A DNA stretch of 11,045 nucleotides. It comes from Pullibacteroides sp964436335. Its GTDB lineage: Bacteria; Bacteroidota; Bacteroidia; Bacteroidales; P3. Of the stretch, positions 1 to 6,556 are shown in pieces (position 1 is the stretch's first letter; each line of letters starts with the position of its first letter). The stretch lies in assembly GCA_964436335.1 (NCBI GenBank), contig CAYTCD010000061.1, forward strand, positions 1 through 11,045, read 5' to 3'. The translations under genes were made by a program, and so were the position numbers. The notes beneath the pieces were generated by a model. That model searched no databases. It saw nothing but the letters and a program-made list of their open reading frames with translations, and was not told the DNA's origin.

Positions 1-42
1 GTACAAAAGATGTATCTTTAGCGGACAAAGGAACCGTCCGTG

Positions 43-93
43 AAGGTACATGAAACTTCTCCGCTTCGTGGATTGTCCACAATAATGTACCTT
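43..93. repeat. B-type cassette, first copy
   Basis: This 51-bp unit is bounded by perfect 9-bp inverted ends, AAGGTACAT (43-51) and ATGTACCTT (85-93). An internal hairpin, GTGGA-TTG-TCCAC, lies at 68-80. The unit is identical to the copy at 192-242. Confidence 0.85.
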
Positions 94-117
94 TAGCGGA
101 CAACGGAACTGTCCGTG

Positions 118-167
118 AAGATACATGCACCGGCAGTGCATCTAAGAAGATACAAAAGATGTATCTT
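118..167. repeat. C-type cassette
   Basis: This 50-bp unit is bounded by perfect 9-bp inverted ends, AAGATACAT (118-126) and ATGTATCTT (159-167). Its interior differs from the B-type and carries a hairpin ATGCAC-CGGCA-GTGCAT at 125-141. Relative to B, the fourth base of the left end is A instead of G and the matching base of the right end is T instead of C, so pairing is kept. The last 18 bases, with one mismatch, recur at 1-18, which implies another C-type unit to the left of the window. Confidence 0.8.
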
Positions 168-191
168 TAGCGGACAACGGAACAGTCCGTG

Positions 192-242
192 AAGGTACAT
201 GAAACTTCTCCGCTTCGTGGATTGTCCACAATAATGTACCTT
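192..242. repeat. B-type cassette, second copy, abutting the typA promoter
   Basis: The inverted ends are AAGGTACAT (192-200) and ATGTACCTT (234-242), and the internal hairpin is at 217-229. It matches 43-93 base for base. It is followed by TG rather than by the TAGCGG that starts a connector, so the array stops here. Its right edge becomes part of a TACCTTTG box (237-244). Confidence 0.85.
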
Positions 243-244
243 TG
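214..244 (+). promoter_or_regulatory. Putative typA promoter (Bacteroidota type)
   Basis: TACCTTTG at 237-244 is a perfect match to the Bacteroidota -7 consensus TAnnTTTG. Nineteen bases upstream is TTCG (214-217), an imperfect -33 box (consensus TTTG). Transcription would start near 249-253, giving a leader of roughly 12-16 nt before the typA ATG at 265. The -7 box straddles the end of the last repeat cassette. The weak -33 match lowers confidence. Confidence 0.55.
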
Positions 245-264
245 CATACGCAAAAAGAATACCC

Positions 265-2085
265 ATGACAGAAATTAGAAACGTGGCGATTATCGCTCAC
301 GTCGATCACGGCAAAACTACTTTGGTCGATAGAATCCTCTATCAATCCAACCTGTTCAGAGACAATCAGGAAAAGAAAGAACTCATTCTCGACAACAACG
401 ATTTGGAGCGGGAACGCGGCATTACCATCCTCTCCAAAAACGTGGCGGTGCGCTACAAGAATACCAAGATCAATATCATCGATACCCCGGGCCACGCCGA
501 TTTCGGCGGCGAAGTGGAACGGGTGCTCAATATGGCCGACGGCGTATTGCTGGTGGTGGATGCCTTCGAAGGCCCGATGCCCCAGACCCGTTTCGTATTG
601 CAGAAAGCCTTGCAATTGAATCTCAAACCCATTGTGGTTATCAATAAGGTGGATAAACCCAACTGCGATCCCGAACTGACGCAGGAAAAGGTGTTCGACC
701 TGATGTTCAGCCTCGGCGCCACCGAAGACCAGTTGGATTTCCCCACCGCTTTCGGTTCCTCCAAAAACGGCTGGATGAGCGAAGACTGGCGCAAGCCCAC
801 CACCGACATCACCTATCTGCTCGACCTTATCCTTAAATATATCCCCACGCCCAAGGTGGAACAGGGAACGACCCAGATGATGGTGACCTCGCTGGATTAT
901 TCTTCCTATATCGGACGTATCGCCGTGGGCCGTCTTACACGCGGCACCCTGCAGGCGGGGCAGAACGTGAGCCTTGTAAAGCGGGACGGCAAGATCGAAA
1001 AGCAGAAAATCAAAGAACTCTACATATTCGAAGGCTTGGGCAAGGAAAAGGTAAAGACCCCCGTGGAAGCCGGCGAAATCTGCGCCGTGATGGGGCTCGA
1101 AAACTTTGAAATCGGCGATACGGTGGCGGATTTTGAAAATCCGGAAGCCCTGAAGCCCATTTCGGTCGATGAACCCACGATGAGCATGCTTTTCACGATC
1201 AACAATTCGCCTTTCTTCGGCAAAGACGGCAAATACGTTACTTCCCGCCACGTGCGCGAACGCTTGGAAAAGGAACTGGAAAAGAACCTTGCCCTGCGTC
1301 TGGAGGAAACCGGTTCGCCCGATTCGATTTTGGTATATGGTCGCGGCATCCTGCATTTGTCGGTGCTTATCGAAACCATGCGGCGCGAAGGCTACGAATT
1401 GCAGGTAGGGCAGCCGCAGGTTATCATCAAAGAAATAGACGGGCAGAAATGCGAGCCTATGGAAGAGCTCACGATTGTGGTTCCCGAAGAATTTTCGGGC
1501 AAGGCCATCGAATTGGCCACGCAGCGCAAGGGAGAGATCAAGTCGATAGAAACCCAGTCCGACCGCACGCATATCATTTTCAGTATTCCGGCCCGCGGTA
1601 TGATAGGCTTGCGCAACAACGTGCTCACCGCCACCGAAGGCGAAGCGGTGATGGCCAGCCGTTTCGACGGTTTCGCGCCTTGGAAAGGCGAAATCGGAAC
1701 GCGCCGCAACGGAGCCCTGGTGGTGATGGAAACCGGTACGGCCTATGCTTATGCCATCGACAAACTGCAAGACCGCGGCACGTTCTTTATCGACCCCAAC
1801 GAAGAGGTGTATGCCGGGCAGGTAATCGGCGAACATATACGCTTGGATGACCTGGTGATCAATGTCTGCAAGAGCAAGAAGCTTACCAATATGCGGGCTT
1901 CGGGTGCGGACGAGGCCACCCATATCGCGCCGGCGCGCAGGATGTCGTTGGAAGAGTTCATGGAGTACATCGGTCCCGACGAATATCTCGAAATTACGCC
2001 CCAACACTTGCGTCTGCGCAAAATTATCCTGGACGAGAACGAACGCAAGCGTTTGGCCAAACGTGCCGAAAACGCCGAAAAATAA
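265..2085 (+). CDS. typA: Translational GTPase TypA/BipA
   Basis: The 606-residue product is a ribosome-associated GTPase related to EF-G and LepA. The family acts in the cytoplasm in ribosome assembly and stress- or cold-linked translation. The GTPase motifs are all visible: the P-loop AHVDHGKT at 11-18, RGIT at 51-54 (switch I), DTPGH at 73-77 and NKVD at 127-130. Domain II, the EF-G-like domains and the TypA-specific C-terminal domain follow. The C-terminal domain includes the conserved stretch around NMRASGADEATHIAPARRM and the segment EYLEITPQHLRLRK. Length is normal for the family. The start is the first ATG before the P-loop, preceded by an A-rich leader without a strong Shine-Dalgarno sequence. 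lipA follows after 12 bp, so the three genes typA-lipA-lipB are probably co-transcribed. The identification is firm. Confidence 0.97.
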   Translation: MTEIRNVAIIAHVDHGKTTLVDRILYQSNLFRDNQEKKELILDNNDLERERGITILSKNVAVRYKNTKINIIDTPGHADFGGEVERVLNMADGVLLVVDAFEGPMPQTRFVLQKALQLNLKPIVVINKVDKPNCDPELTQEKVFDLMFSLGATEDQLDFPTAFGSSKNGWMSEDWRKPTTDITYLLDLILKYIPTPKVEQGTTQMMVTSLDYSSYIGRIAVGRLTRGTLQAGQNVSLVKRDGKIEKQKIKELYIFEGLGKEKVKTPVEAGEICAVMGLENFEIGDTVADFENPEALKPISVDEPTMSMLFTINNSPFFGKDGKYVTSRHVRERLEKELEKNLALRLEETGSPDSILVYGRGILHLSVLIETMRREGYELQVGQPQVIIKEIDGQKCEPMEELTIVVPEEFSGKAIELATQRKGEIKSIETQSDRTHIIFSIPARGMIGLRNNVLTATEGEAVMASRFDGFAPWKGEIGTRRNGALVVMETGTAYAYAIDKLQDRGTFFIDPNEEVYAGQVIGEHIRLDDLVINVCKSKKLTNMRASGADEATHIAPARRMSLEEFMEYIGPDEYLEITPQHLRLRKIILDENERKRLAKRAENAEK

Positions 2086-2097
2086 GAGGTCAGGGAA

Positions 2098-2949
2098 ATG
2101 GAAAACAACCGCAGGAAACCGGATTGGCTCAAGATTAAGTTACCGATGGGCGATTTGTCGCGTCAAGTGCAGGACACGATTCGCGACAACGGGCTGCATA
2201 CCATCTGCACCAGCGGCCGTTGCCCCAATCAGGGCGAATGCTGGGGATGCGGCACGGCCACTTTCATGATCGGGGGCGATATCTGCACCCGTGCCTGCCG
2301 TTACTGCAACGTTACCACGGGCAAGCCGCTTCCCTTGGATCCCGATGAACCGCAACGGGTGGCGGAAGCGGTAAAGAACCTCAAGATAAAACATGTGGTG
2401 CTCACCTCGGTGGACCGCGATGACCTGCCCGATTTGGGCGCGGCGCATTGGGCGGCGGTGATCCGTGCGGTCAAGACGCTCAATCCTTCCGTCACGATGG
2501 AAGTGCTGATACCCGATTTTCAAGGCAGGACGGAACTCATCGACCGGGTGATTGCCGAAAAACCGGAAGTGATTTCGCACAATATGGAGACCGTGCGCCG
2601 TCTTACGCCCTCTATCCGCAGCCGCGCCACCTACGAGGGTTCGCTCAAAGTGCTGCGGCACGTGGCCGGCAGCGGCATCACCGCCAAAAGCGGCATCATG
2701 CTGGGTTTGGGCGAGACCCGCGAGGAGATTCTGGCCGTGATGGACGACTTGCTGCAGGCGGGCTGCCGGGTGATGACCATCGGGCAATACCTGCGCCCCA
2801 CGCTCAAGAATGTGGAGGTTCAGGAATATGTTACGCCCGAAACCTTTGCCGAATACGCGCGTATCGGCAAGGAAAAAGGTTTTCGTTTTGTGGAGAGCGG
2901 CCCGTTGGTGCGCTCCAGTTACCATGCCGAACGCCATGTTTCGGCATAG
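2098..2949 (+). CDS. lipA: Lipoyl synthase
   Basis: This 283-residue radical SAM enzyme inserts two sulfur atoms at C6 and C8 of octanoyl groups on carrier proteins such as the E2 subunits and GcvH, forming lipoyl cofactors. Both iron-sulfur sites are visible. The auxiliary cluster ligands are C37, C42 and C48 (CX4CX5C). The radical SAM cluster ligands are C63, C67 and C70 (CX3CX2C, here CTRACRYC). The C-terminal RSSYHA motif (272-277) supplies the serine ligand of the auxiliary cluster. Length is typical of the family. The start ATG at 2098 follows a purine-rich stretch (AGAGGTCAGGGA) that could act as a ribosome-binding site. The gene sits between typA (12 bp) and lipB (2 bp), and its product acts directly after LipB in the pathway. 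The identification is firm. Confidence 0.97.
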   Translation: MENNRRKPDWLKIKLPMGDLSRQVQDTIRDNGLHTICTSGRCPNQGECWGCGTATFMIGGDICTRACRYCNVTTGKPLPLDPDEPQRVAEAVKNLKIKHVVLTSVDRDDLPDLGAAHWAAVIRAVKTLNPSVTMEVLIPDFQGRTELIDRVIAEKPEVISHNMETVRRLTPSIRSRATYEGSLKVLRHVAGSGITAKSGIMLGLGETREEILAVMDDLLQAGCRVMTIGQYLRPTLKNVEVQEYVTPETFAEYARIGKEKGFRFVESGPLVRSSYHAERHVSA

Positions 2950-2951
2950 CG

Positions 2952-3650
2952 ATGTTTAGAAATTCTTTTGCCGTGATGGTTCCCTGTACGTTCGAAAACT
3001 TGGGCAGACGTTCCTACCGTGAGGTATGGGCGTTGCAGGAAAGCTTGCTGGAGGAGGTAAAGCAGGCCAAGGCCGCCGGAAAGATAGGCTGCAACCGCCT
3101 CTTGTTTGTGGAGCACGACCCGGTGTTTACCGTGGGGCGAAGCGGTAAAGACAGCAATATGCTCGCATCGGCGGCCTTGCTGCAATCTAAGAACGTCGAA
3201 TTTATCCATGTGGATAGGGGCGGCGACGTTACCTTTCACGGCCCGGGGCAGTTGGTGGGCTATCCGATATTCAATCTGGAAGAGTTTCCTTTGGGTGTAA
3301 AAACTTATGTGGATAAGATAGAAGAAGTGATTATCCGCAGCATGGCTGAATACGGCATTTTATGTGAACGCCTGCCAGGGGCTACCGGCGTGTGGATTGA
3401 ACCGCATACGCCTCGCGCCCGCAAGATCTGCGCCATCGGCGTAAAGTGTTCGCGCTACGTTACGATGCACGGCTTCGCGCTCAATGTCAATACCGATTTG
3501 TCTTATTTTGGTATGATAAACCCCTGCGGCTTTACCGACAAAGGCGTTACCTCCATGCAACAGGAACTGGGCAAACCCCTGGATTTTGCGCAAGTCTGCG
3601 ACTGTCTGCGCCAAAATTTTTCCCGTGTGTTCGGCCTGGAATACCGGTAA
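2952..3650 (+). CDS. lipB: Lipoyl(octanoyl) transferase LipB
   Basis: The 232-residue enzyme moves an octanoyl group from octanoyl-ACP to a lysine of lipoate-dependent proteins, making the substrate for LipA. The family signature RGGDVTFHGPGQLVGY is at 89-104. The catalytic pair can be placed: the lysine of RKICAIGVK (K158) and the acyl-carrying cysteine of NPCGF (C192). The start ATG at 2952 lies 2 bp after the lipA stop, which suggests translational coupling. A second in-frame ATG at 2976 (M9) is also possible because neither has a clear Shine-Dalgarno sequence. The lipA-lipB pairing shows that the host makes lipoate itself rather than relying only on scavenging. The reading frame stays open far upstream inside lipA, but that part is shadow sequence. 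Confidence 0.96.
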   Translation: MFRNSFAVMVPCTFENLGRRSYREVWALQESLLEEVKQAKAAGKIGCNRLLFVEHDPVFTVGRSGKDSNMLASAALLQSKNVEFIHVDRGGDVTFHGPGQLVGYPIFNLEEFPLGVKTYVDKIEEVIIRSMAEYGILCERLPGATGVWIEPHTPRARKICAIGVKCSRYVTMHGFALNVNTDLSYFGMINPCGFTDKGVTSMQQELGKPLDFAQVCDCLRQNFSRVFGLEYR

Positions 3651-3654
3651 GACG

Positions 3655-3669
3655 GGATGCTTTCCATCC
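3655..3669 (+). terminator. Weak hairpin after lipB
   Basis: GGATG-CTTTC-CATCC forms a 5-bp stem with a 5-base loop starting 4 bp after the lipB stop. Only a short run of T follows, so any termination would be inefficient. It is the only candidate terminator seen for the typA-lipA-lipB operon. Confidence 0.25.
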
Positions 3670-3679
3670 GTTTGAAAAG

Positions 3680-3710
3680 TTGCCGGGGCAAAAAATAAGG
3701 CTTAGTTTTG
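3680..3710 (+). promoter_or_regulatory. Putative promoter of the Stealth-GT92 operon
   Basis: TTG at 3680-3682 is followed after exactly 20 bp by TAGTTTTG (3703-3710), a perfect match to the Bacteroidota -7 box TAnnTTTG. The predicted start near 3715-3719 leaves a leader of only about 11-15 nt before the ATG at 3730. A 12-bp inverted repeat, TTGCCGGGGCAA (3680-3691), covers the -33 box and could be an operator or simply chance. The promoter separates the glycan genes from the upstream lipoate operon. Confidence 0.65.
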
Positions 3711-3729
3711 TAGAGAAAAAGATTGAAAG

Positions 3730-4722
3730 ATGGACATCGATTTCGTCGTTACATGGGTTGACATGAACACCCCCGAATGGAAAAATGAATTCGCGCGATA
3801 TGCAGGGGGGCGGGATAACGAGAAAAATGGCGTTTCCGAGGCCCGTTTCCGTGATTACGGTTTCTTGAAATATTGGTTCCGCGGCGTGGAAAAGTTCGCC
3901 CCTTGGGTCCGCAAGATACATTTTGTTACCTGCGGGCAGAAACCGGAATGGCTGGATGCTTCGAACCCGAAAATCAATTGGGTGGATCATCGGGATTTCA
4001 TTCCACAGCAATTCCTGCCTACCTATAATTCCGTCGTTATCGAGCGGTATATGCACAAGATTCCCGGTTTGGCGGAACATTTCGTTTATTTCAACGACGA
4101 TTTCTATATTACCTCTCCCATCGGTCCGGAACGTTTCTTTAAAAACGGATTGCCTTGCGATATCGCGGTTTTTCAATACAACCCGGCATGGTCGCAATGG
4201 TATAAAAGAATCAAGAACAACCTGCGCATCATCAACCGCCATTTCGATAAAAAGGAAGTGCTGGCACGTTTTCATGATAAATGGTTCGACAAAAGTTATG
4301 GTTCGCGGGCGCGTTGGAACTATCTCCTGAAACCGTATGGAAAGTTCATCACGCTCCGTACCCCCCACAATGCCCAGCCTTATCTTAAAAGCACCTTTGA
4401 GGAAGTTTGGGCGGTGGCCGGAAAGGAATTGACCGAGACTTCCGCCAACCGCTTCCGTACCGTAACCGATTATACGCCGGAATTATTCCGCACTTGGCAG
4501 ATCTGCAAAGGCGATTTCGAGCCTTACAACACCTATGCCGATACCAAGATGTTCCCGCTCATGATTAAGTCGAAAAAAGCCATCAAGGCGATATACGGCC
4601 AATCCTACAAATTGATATGCCTCAACGACAACGTGCATATCCGCCATTACGGGCTGGTGATGGAGAATCTCAAGGCGGCTTTTGACCATATCCTGCCCGA
4701 AAAATCAAGTTTTGAACGATGA
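3730..4722 (+). CDS. Stealth-family sugar-phosphate transferase (divergent type)
   Basis: The 330-residue product belongs to the Stealth family, which includes bacterial capsule hexose-1-phosphate transferases and animal GlcNAc-1-phosphotransferase (GNPTAB). The conserved regions appear in order. CR1 is at 4-17 (DFVVTWVDMNTPEW). CR2 runs from about 42 to 126 and includes APWVRKI, QKPEWLD, WVDH and the acidic NDD at 122-124. CR3 is at 211-221 (TPHNAQPYLKS) and CR4 is LNDN at 298-301. No signal peptide is present, as expected for a cytoplasmic enzyme using an activated sugar donor. CR1 differs from the YLWVNGNDPQW form in the two Stealth genes encoded opposite, so this is a separate subfamily rather than a recent copy. 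It ends in PEKSSFER, a tail shared with the others. The next gene overlaps its stop by 4 bp. Donor and acceptor sugars cannot be predicted. Confidence 0.9.
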   Translation: MDIDFVVTWVDMNTPEWKNEFARYAGGRDNEKNGVSEARFRDYGFLKYWFRGVEKFAPWVRKIHFVTCGQKPEWLDASNPKINWVDHRDFIPQQFLPTYNSVVIERYMHKIPGLAEHFVYFNDDFYITSPIGPERFFKNGLPCDIAVFQYNPAWSQWYKRIKNNLRIINRHFDKKEVLARFHDKWFDKSYGSRARWNYLLKPYGKFITLRTPHNAQPYLKSTFEEVWAVAGKELTETSANRFRTVTDYTPELFRTWQICKGDFEPYNTYADTKMFPLMIKSKKAIKAIYGQSYKLICLNDNVHIRHYGLVMENLKAAFDHILPEKSSFER

Positions 4723-5597
4723 ACAAGGTTGCCGCAGAAATAATAGCGGGAATGATTCCCTGCAAGATGGCGCGGAACAGATGGCGCGGAATCTTGCGCT
4801 ATGGGGTGATGAACGCCTTGAAGCTGAAGCGTGACATAAGAAAAAACAATACGGGACCTCGCTATTATCTGGCGGTCTGTGCGATAGCCAAGAATGAAGG
4901 GGCTTATTTCAAGGAATGGATTGAGTGGCATCGCGGCATGGGGGTGGAGAAATTCTATATCTACGACAACGAAAGCACCGATGGTACCCGTCAGGTGCTG
5001 GAACCTTATATCGCTTCGGGTTTGGTGGAATACCGCTTTTTTCCGGGACACCGCATGCAATTGGCCGCTTACGACGATTGTCTGGAAAAGTACCGGTTCG
5101 ATGTGCGATGGCTGGCATTCATCGATCTCGATGAGTTTATCGTTCCGGTACGGGATGTTTCTATACCTGCGTTCCTTAAACGTTTTGAACACGCTCCGGC
5201 AGTGGAAATCAATTGGCTGATTTATGGTAGTGGCGGAGCGGTAAAGAAATCGGAGGCACCGGTCATGGCGCGTTTCAGGCATCATTCCCAAGCATCCCAT
5301 CCCTTGAACCGCCATGTCAAGAGTATTGTTGATCCGCGTCGGGTTTTTACCATGATAGGCTGCCATGAGGTGGCACGTATATCGGGAAAGACCGTCGATT
5401 CGCACGGGGAACCTGTACGGAAGCATTTCCGCGAACGTGAACCGCAACAAGATGTGATACGGATCAACCATTATGCGGTAAGGTCGCGGGAGGAGTTTTT
5501 TGAAAAACAGAACCGCGGAAGGGCCAGCGGCACGCAGAAAACAGTGCCGTCGGCGTATTTTGACCGTTACGATCTCAATGATATCGAGGAGAGCTAA
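4719..5597 (+). CDS. GT92-like (GT-A fold) glycosyltransferase
   Basis: The 292-residue product matches the pattern of the GT92/DUF23 and Glyco_tranf_2_4 group. The nucleotide-binding start LAVCAIAKNEGAYFKEWIEW (51-70) leads into FYIYDNESTDGT (79-90), and the metal-binding DLDEF is at 136-140. Later, the KSIVDPRRV segment and a histidine-containing IRINHY near the C-terminus fit the same family. The first 40 residues carry IPCKMARNRWRGILR, an IPxKxxRxxxRxxL-type basic motif often seen at the N-termini of bacterial surface-glycan transferases. Its ATGA start overlaps the Stealth stop (4719-4722), so the two are translationally coupled and probably act on the same glycan. The stop lies 2 bp from the end of the convergent Stealth gene. 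The linkage and sugar are unknown. Confidence 0.82.
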   Translation: MNKVAAEIIAGMIPCKMARNRWRGILRYGVMNALKLKRDIRKNNTGPRYYLAVCAIAKNEGAYFKEWIEWHRGMGVEKFYIYDNESTDGTRQVLEPYIASGLVEYRFFPGHRMQLAAYDDCLEKYRFDVRWLAFIDLDEFIVPVRDVSIPAFLKRFEHAPAVEINWLIYGSGGAVKKSEAPVMARFRHHSQASHPLNRHVKSIVDPRRVFTMIGCHEVARISGKTVDSHGEPVRKHFREREPQQDVIRINHYAVRSREEFFEKQNRGRASGTQKTVPSAYFDRYDLNDIEES

Positions 5598-5599
5598 CC

Positions 5600-6556
5600 T
5601 TATCGCTCGAATTGGGATTTTTCCGGAAAACGTATCTTAAGATATTCGGTAACCCTTTCCCTGTCTGTCTGGTTGGCATACTGGGAATCGTTCATGCAGA
5701 AAAGCATCGGGTTGAATTTCTCTAACTTCCGATAGTGTTTGGGGTTGTCGATGTGAAACCTGAACGAAGTTTTTTGCGAGACATAGTGCAGGTGCGCCCG
5801 TTTTTGAACAATTGCCACGTAAGCGTACAGATTGCGCTGTATATCGTTGTCGCTGCGGATATGGTTGATGAGAGTCGGTTCGATATCTTCCTTGAAAATA
5901 TCCTCGTAGGTATGCTGGTAGTCGCTTCTCAAGTAGGCATCGATATTGTGGTGCGTTTTGCTTCCGAAATAGATGCCGAACCTTTTTTCCACCAACAGTG
6001 CTGCATTCTGAATGATACGGTTGTAGTTGCTCATGGGCCGCTTCAGAATCTTTTCCTTAAAAAGCAGGGTGAATTTCCGGCAATAGCGGCGGTTGAACCG
6101 TATGATGGGCAGTCCGTCGGAACCGAAAAAATCGGCCGTTGAAACCGGCCGGTTGATAAACATATCGTCGTTGGCAAACAGAAAATGCTCCGCCAGTCCG
6201 GGAATACGGTACAGGAAATGTTCGATCACCGTGGCGTTGAAAGACGGCAGGCTTTGCGGCGGCAGGATCTCCGTGTGATCGACAATCTGTATCTTGGGAT
6301 TGGAGGTGTCCAACCATTCGGGTTTTTGATGGTCGGTAACAATAAAAATCCTGCGGATCCAAGGAGCATACATTTCTACGGCGCGCAGACTGTATTTCAG
6401 TTCGTCGTTGTCGGCGTAGCGGCCCTCGCAGTTCACGGCAGAACCTTCTTCGGTCTTTCCGATAACGGCATTGCGTTTGGCACGCCACTGCGGGTCGTTA
6501 CCGTTAACCCACAGATAAACTAAATCCACTTCTATCGGTTGCGTCATCTTTTCCAT
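5600..6556 (-). CDS. Stealth-family sugar-phosphate transferase (second of tandem pair)
   Basis: The 318-residue Stealth protein has CR1 VDLVYLWVNGNDPQW (10-24). CR2 runs from NDELKYSLRAVEMYAPWI at 50-67 through IVDHTE to NDD at 129-131. CR3 is HHNIDAYLRS at 202-211, and CR4 is CMNDSQ at 287-292. It is expected to transfer a hexose-1-phosphate in the cytoplasm during capsule or related glycan synthesis. It aligns nearly end to end with the product of 6557-7510, with more than half of positions identical by eye and one single-residue gap, so the two arose by tandem duplication. The start codon directly abuts the TAG stop of that upstream gene. The start MEKMTQPIEVDL is supported by the matching MDNKTQPIEIDL of its neighbour. 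The protein ends in PEKSQFER. Confidence 0.9.
   Translation of the reverse strand: MEKMTQPIEVDLVYLWVNGNDPQWRAKRNAVIGKTEEGSAVNCEGRYADNDELKYSLRAVEMYAPWIRRIFIVTDHQKPEWLDTSNPKIQIVDHTEILPPQSLPSFNATVIEHFLYRIPGLAEHFLFANDDMFINRPVSTADFFGSDGLPIIRFNRRYCRKFTLLFKEKILKRPMSNYNRIIQNAALLVEKRFGIYFGSKTHHNIDAYLRSDYQHTYEDIFKEDIEPTLINHIRSDNDIQRNLYAYVAIVQKRAHLHYVSQKTSFRFHIDNPKHYRKLEKFNPMLFCMNDSQYANQTDRERVTEYLKIRFPEKSQFER

Larger units (their letters stand above)
1..243. repeat. Tandem array of inverted-ended cassettes upstream of typA
   Basis: No gene is visible between the window start and typA; this stretch is a repeat array. The segment 2-94 recurs at 151-243 (offset 149 bp) with only a few mismatches. A finer reading gives alternating cassettes: the right edge of a C-type (ATGTATCTT, 10-18), B-type 43-93, C-type 118-167 and B-type 192-242. 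They are joined by 24-bp connectors at 19-42, 94-117 and 168-191. Each connector carries CGGAC and GTCCG arms around a 9-base loop and differs from the others at only one or two loop bases. The array runs off the left edge of the window, so its full length is unknown. The pattern is read directly from the sequence. No function is assigned; it resembles intergenic palindromic repeat families. Confidence 0.9.

Noticed and set aside
1..243. CRISPR array
   Set aside because: Read as about 42-bp repeats with 32-33-bp spacers it superficially fits, but the first and third spacers are identical, the repeats differ at several positions, the interiors are self-complementary with the repeat edges, and no cas gene is present.
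142..2007. A 621-codon minus-strand open frame opposite typA
   Set aside because: It lies fully antisense to a certain gene, its protein is rich in His, Phe and Gly with no recognisable domain, and it arises from the codon bias of typA.
2448..2951. N-terminal extension of LipB by 168 codons
   Set aside because: This part overlaps lipA in another frame and has no LipB-like sequence. The known family length fits the ATG at 2952.
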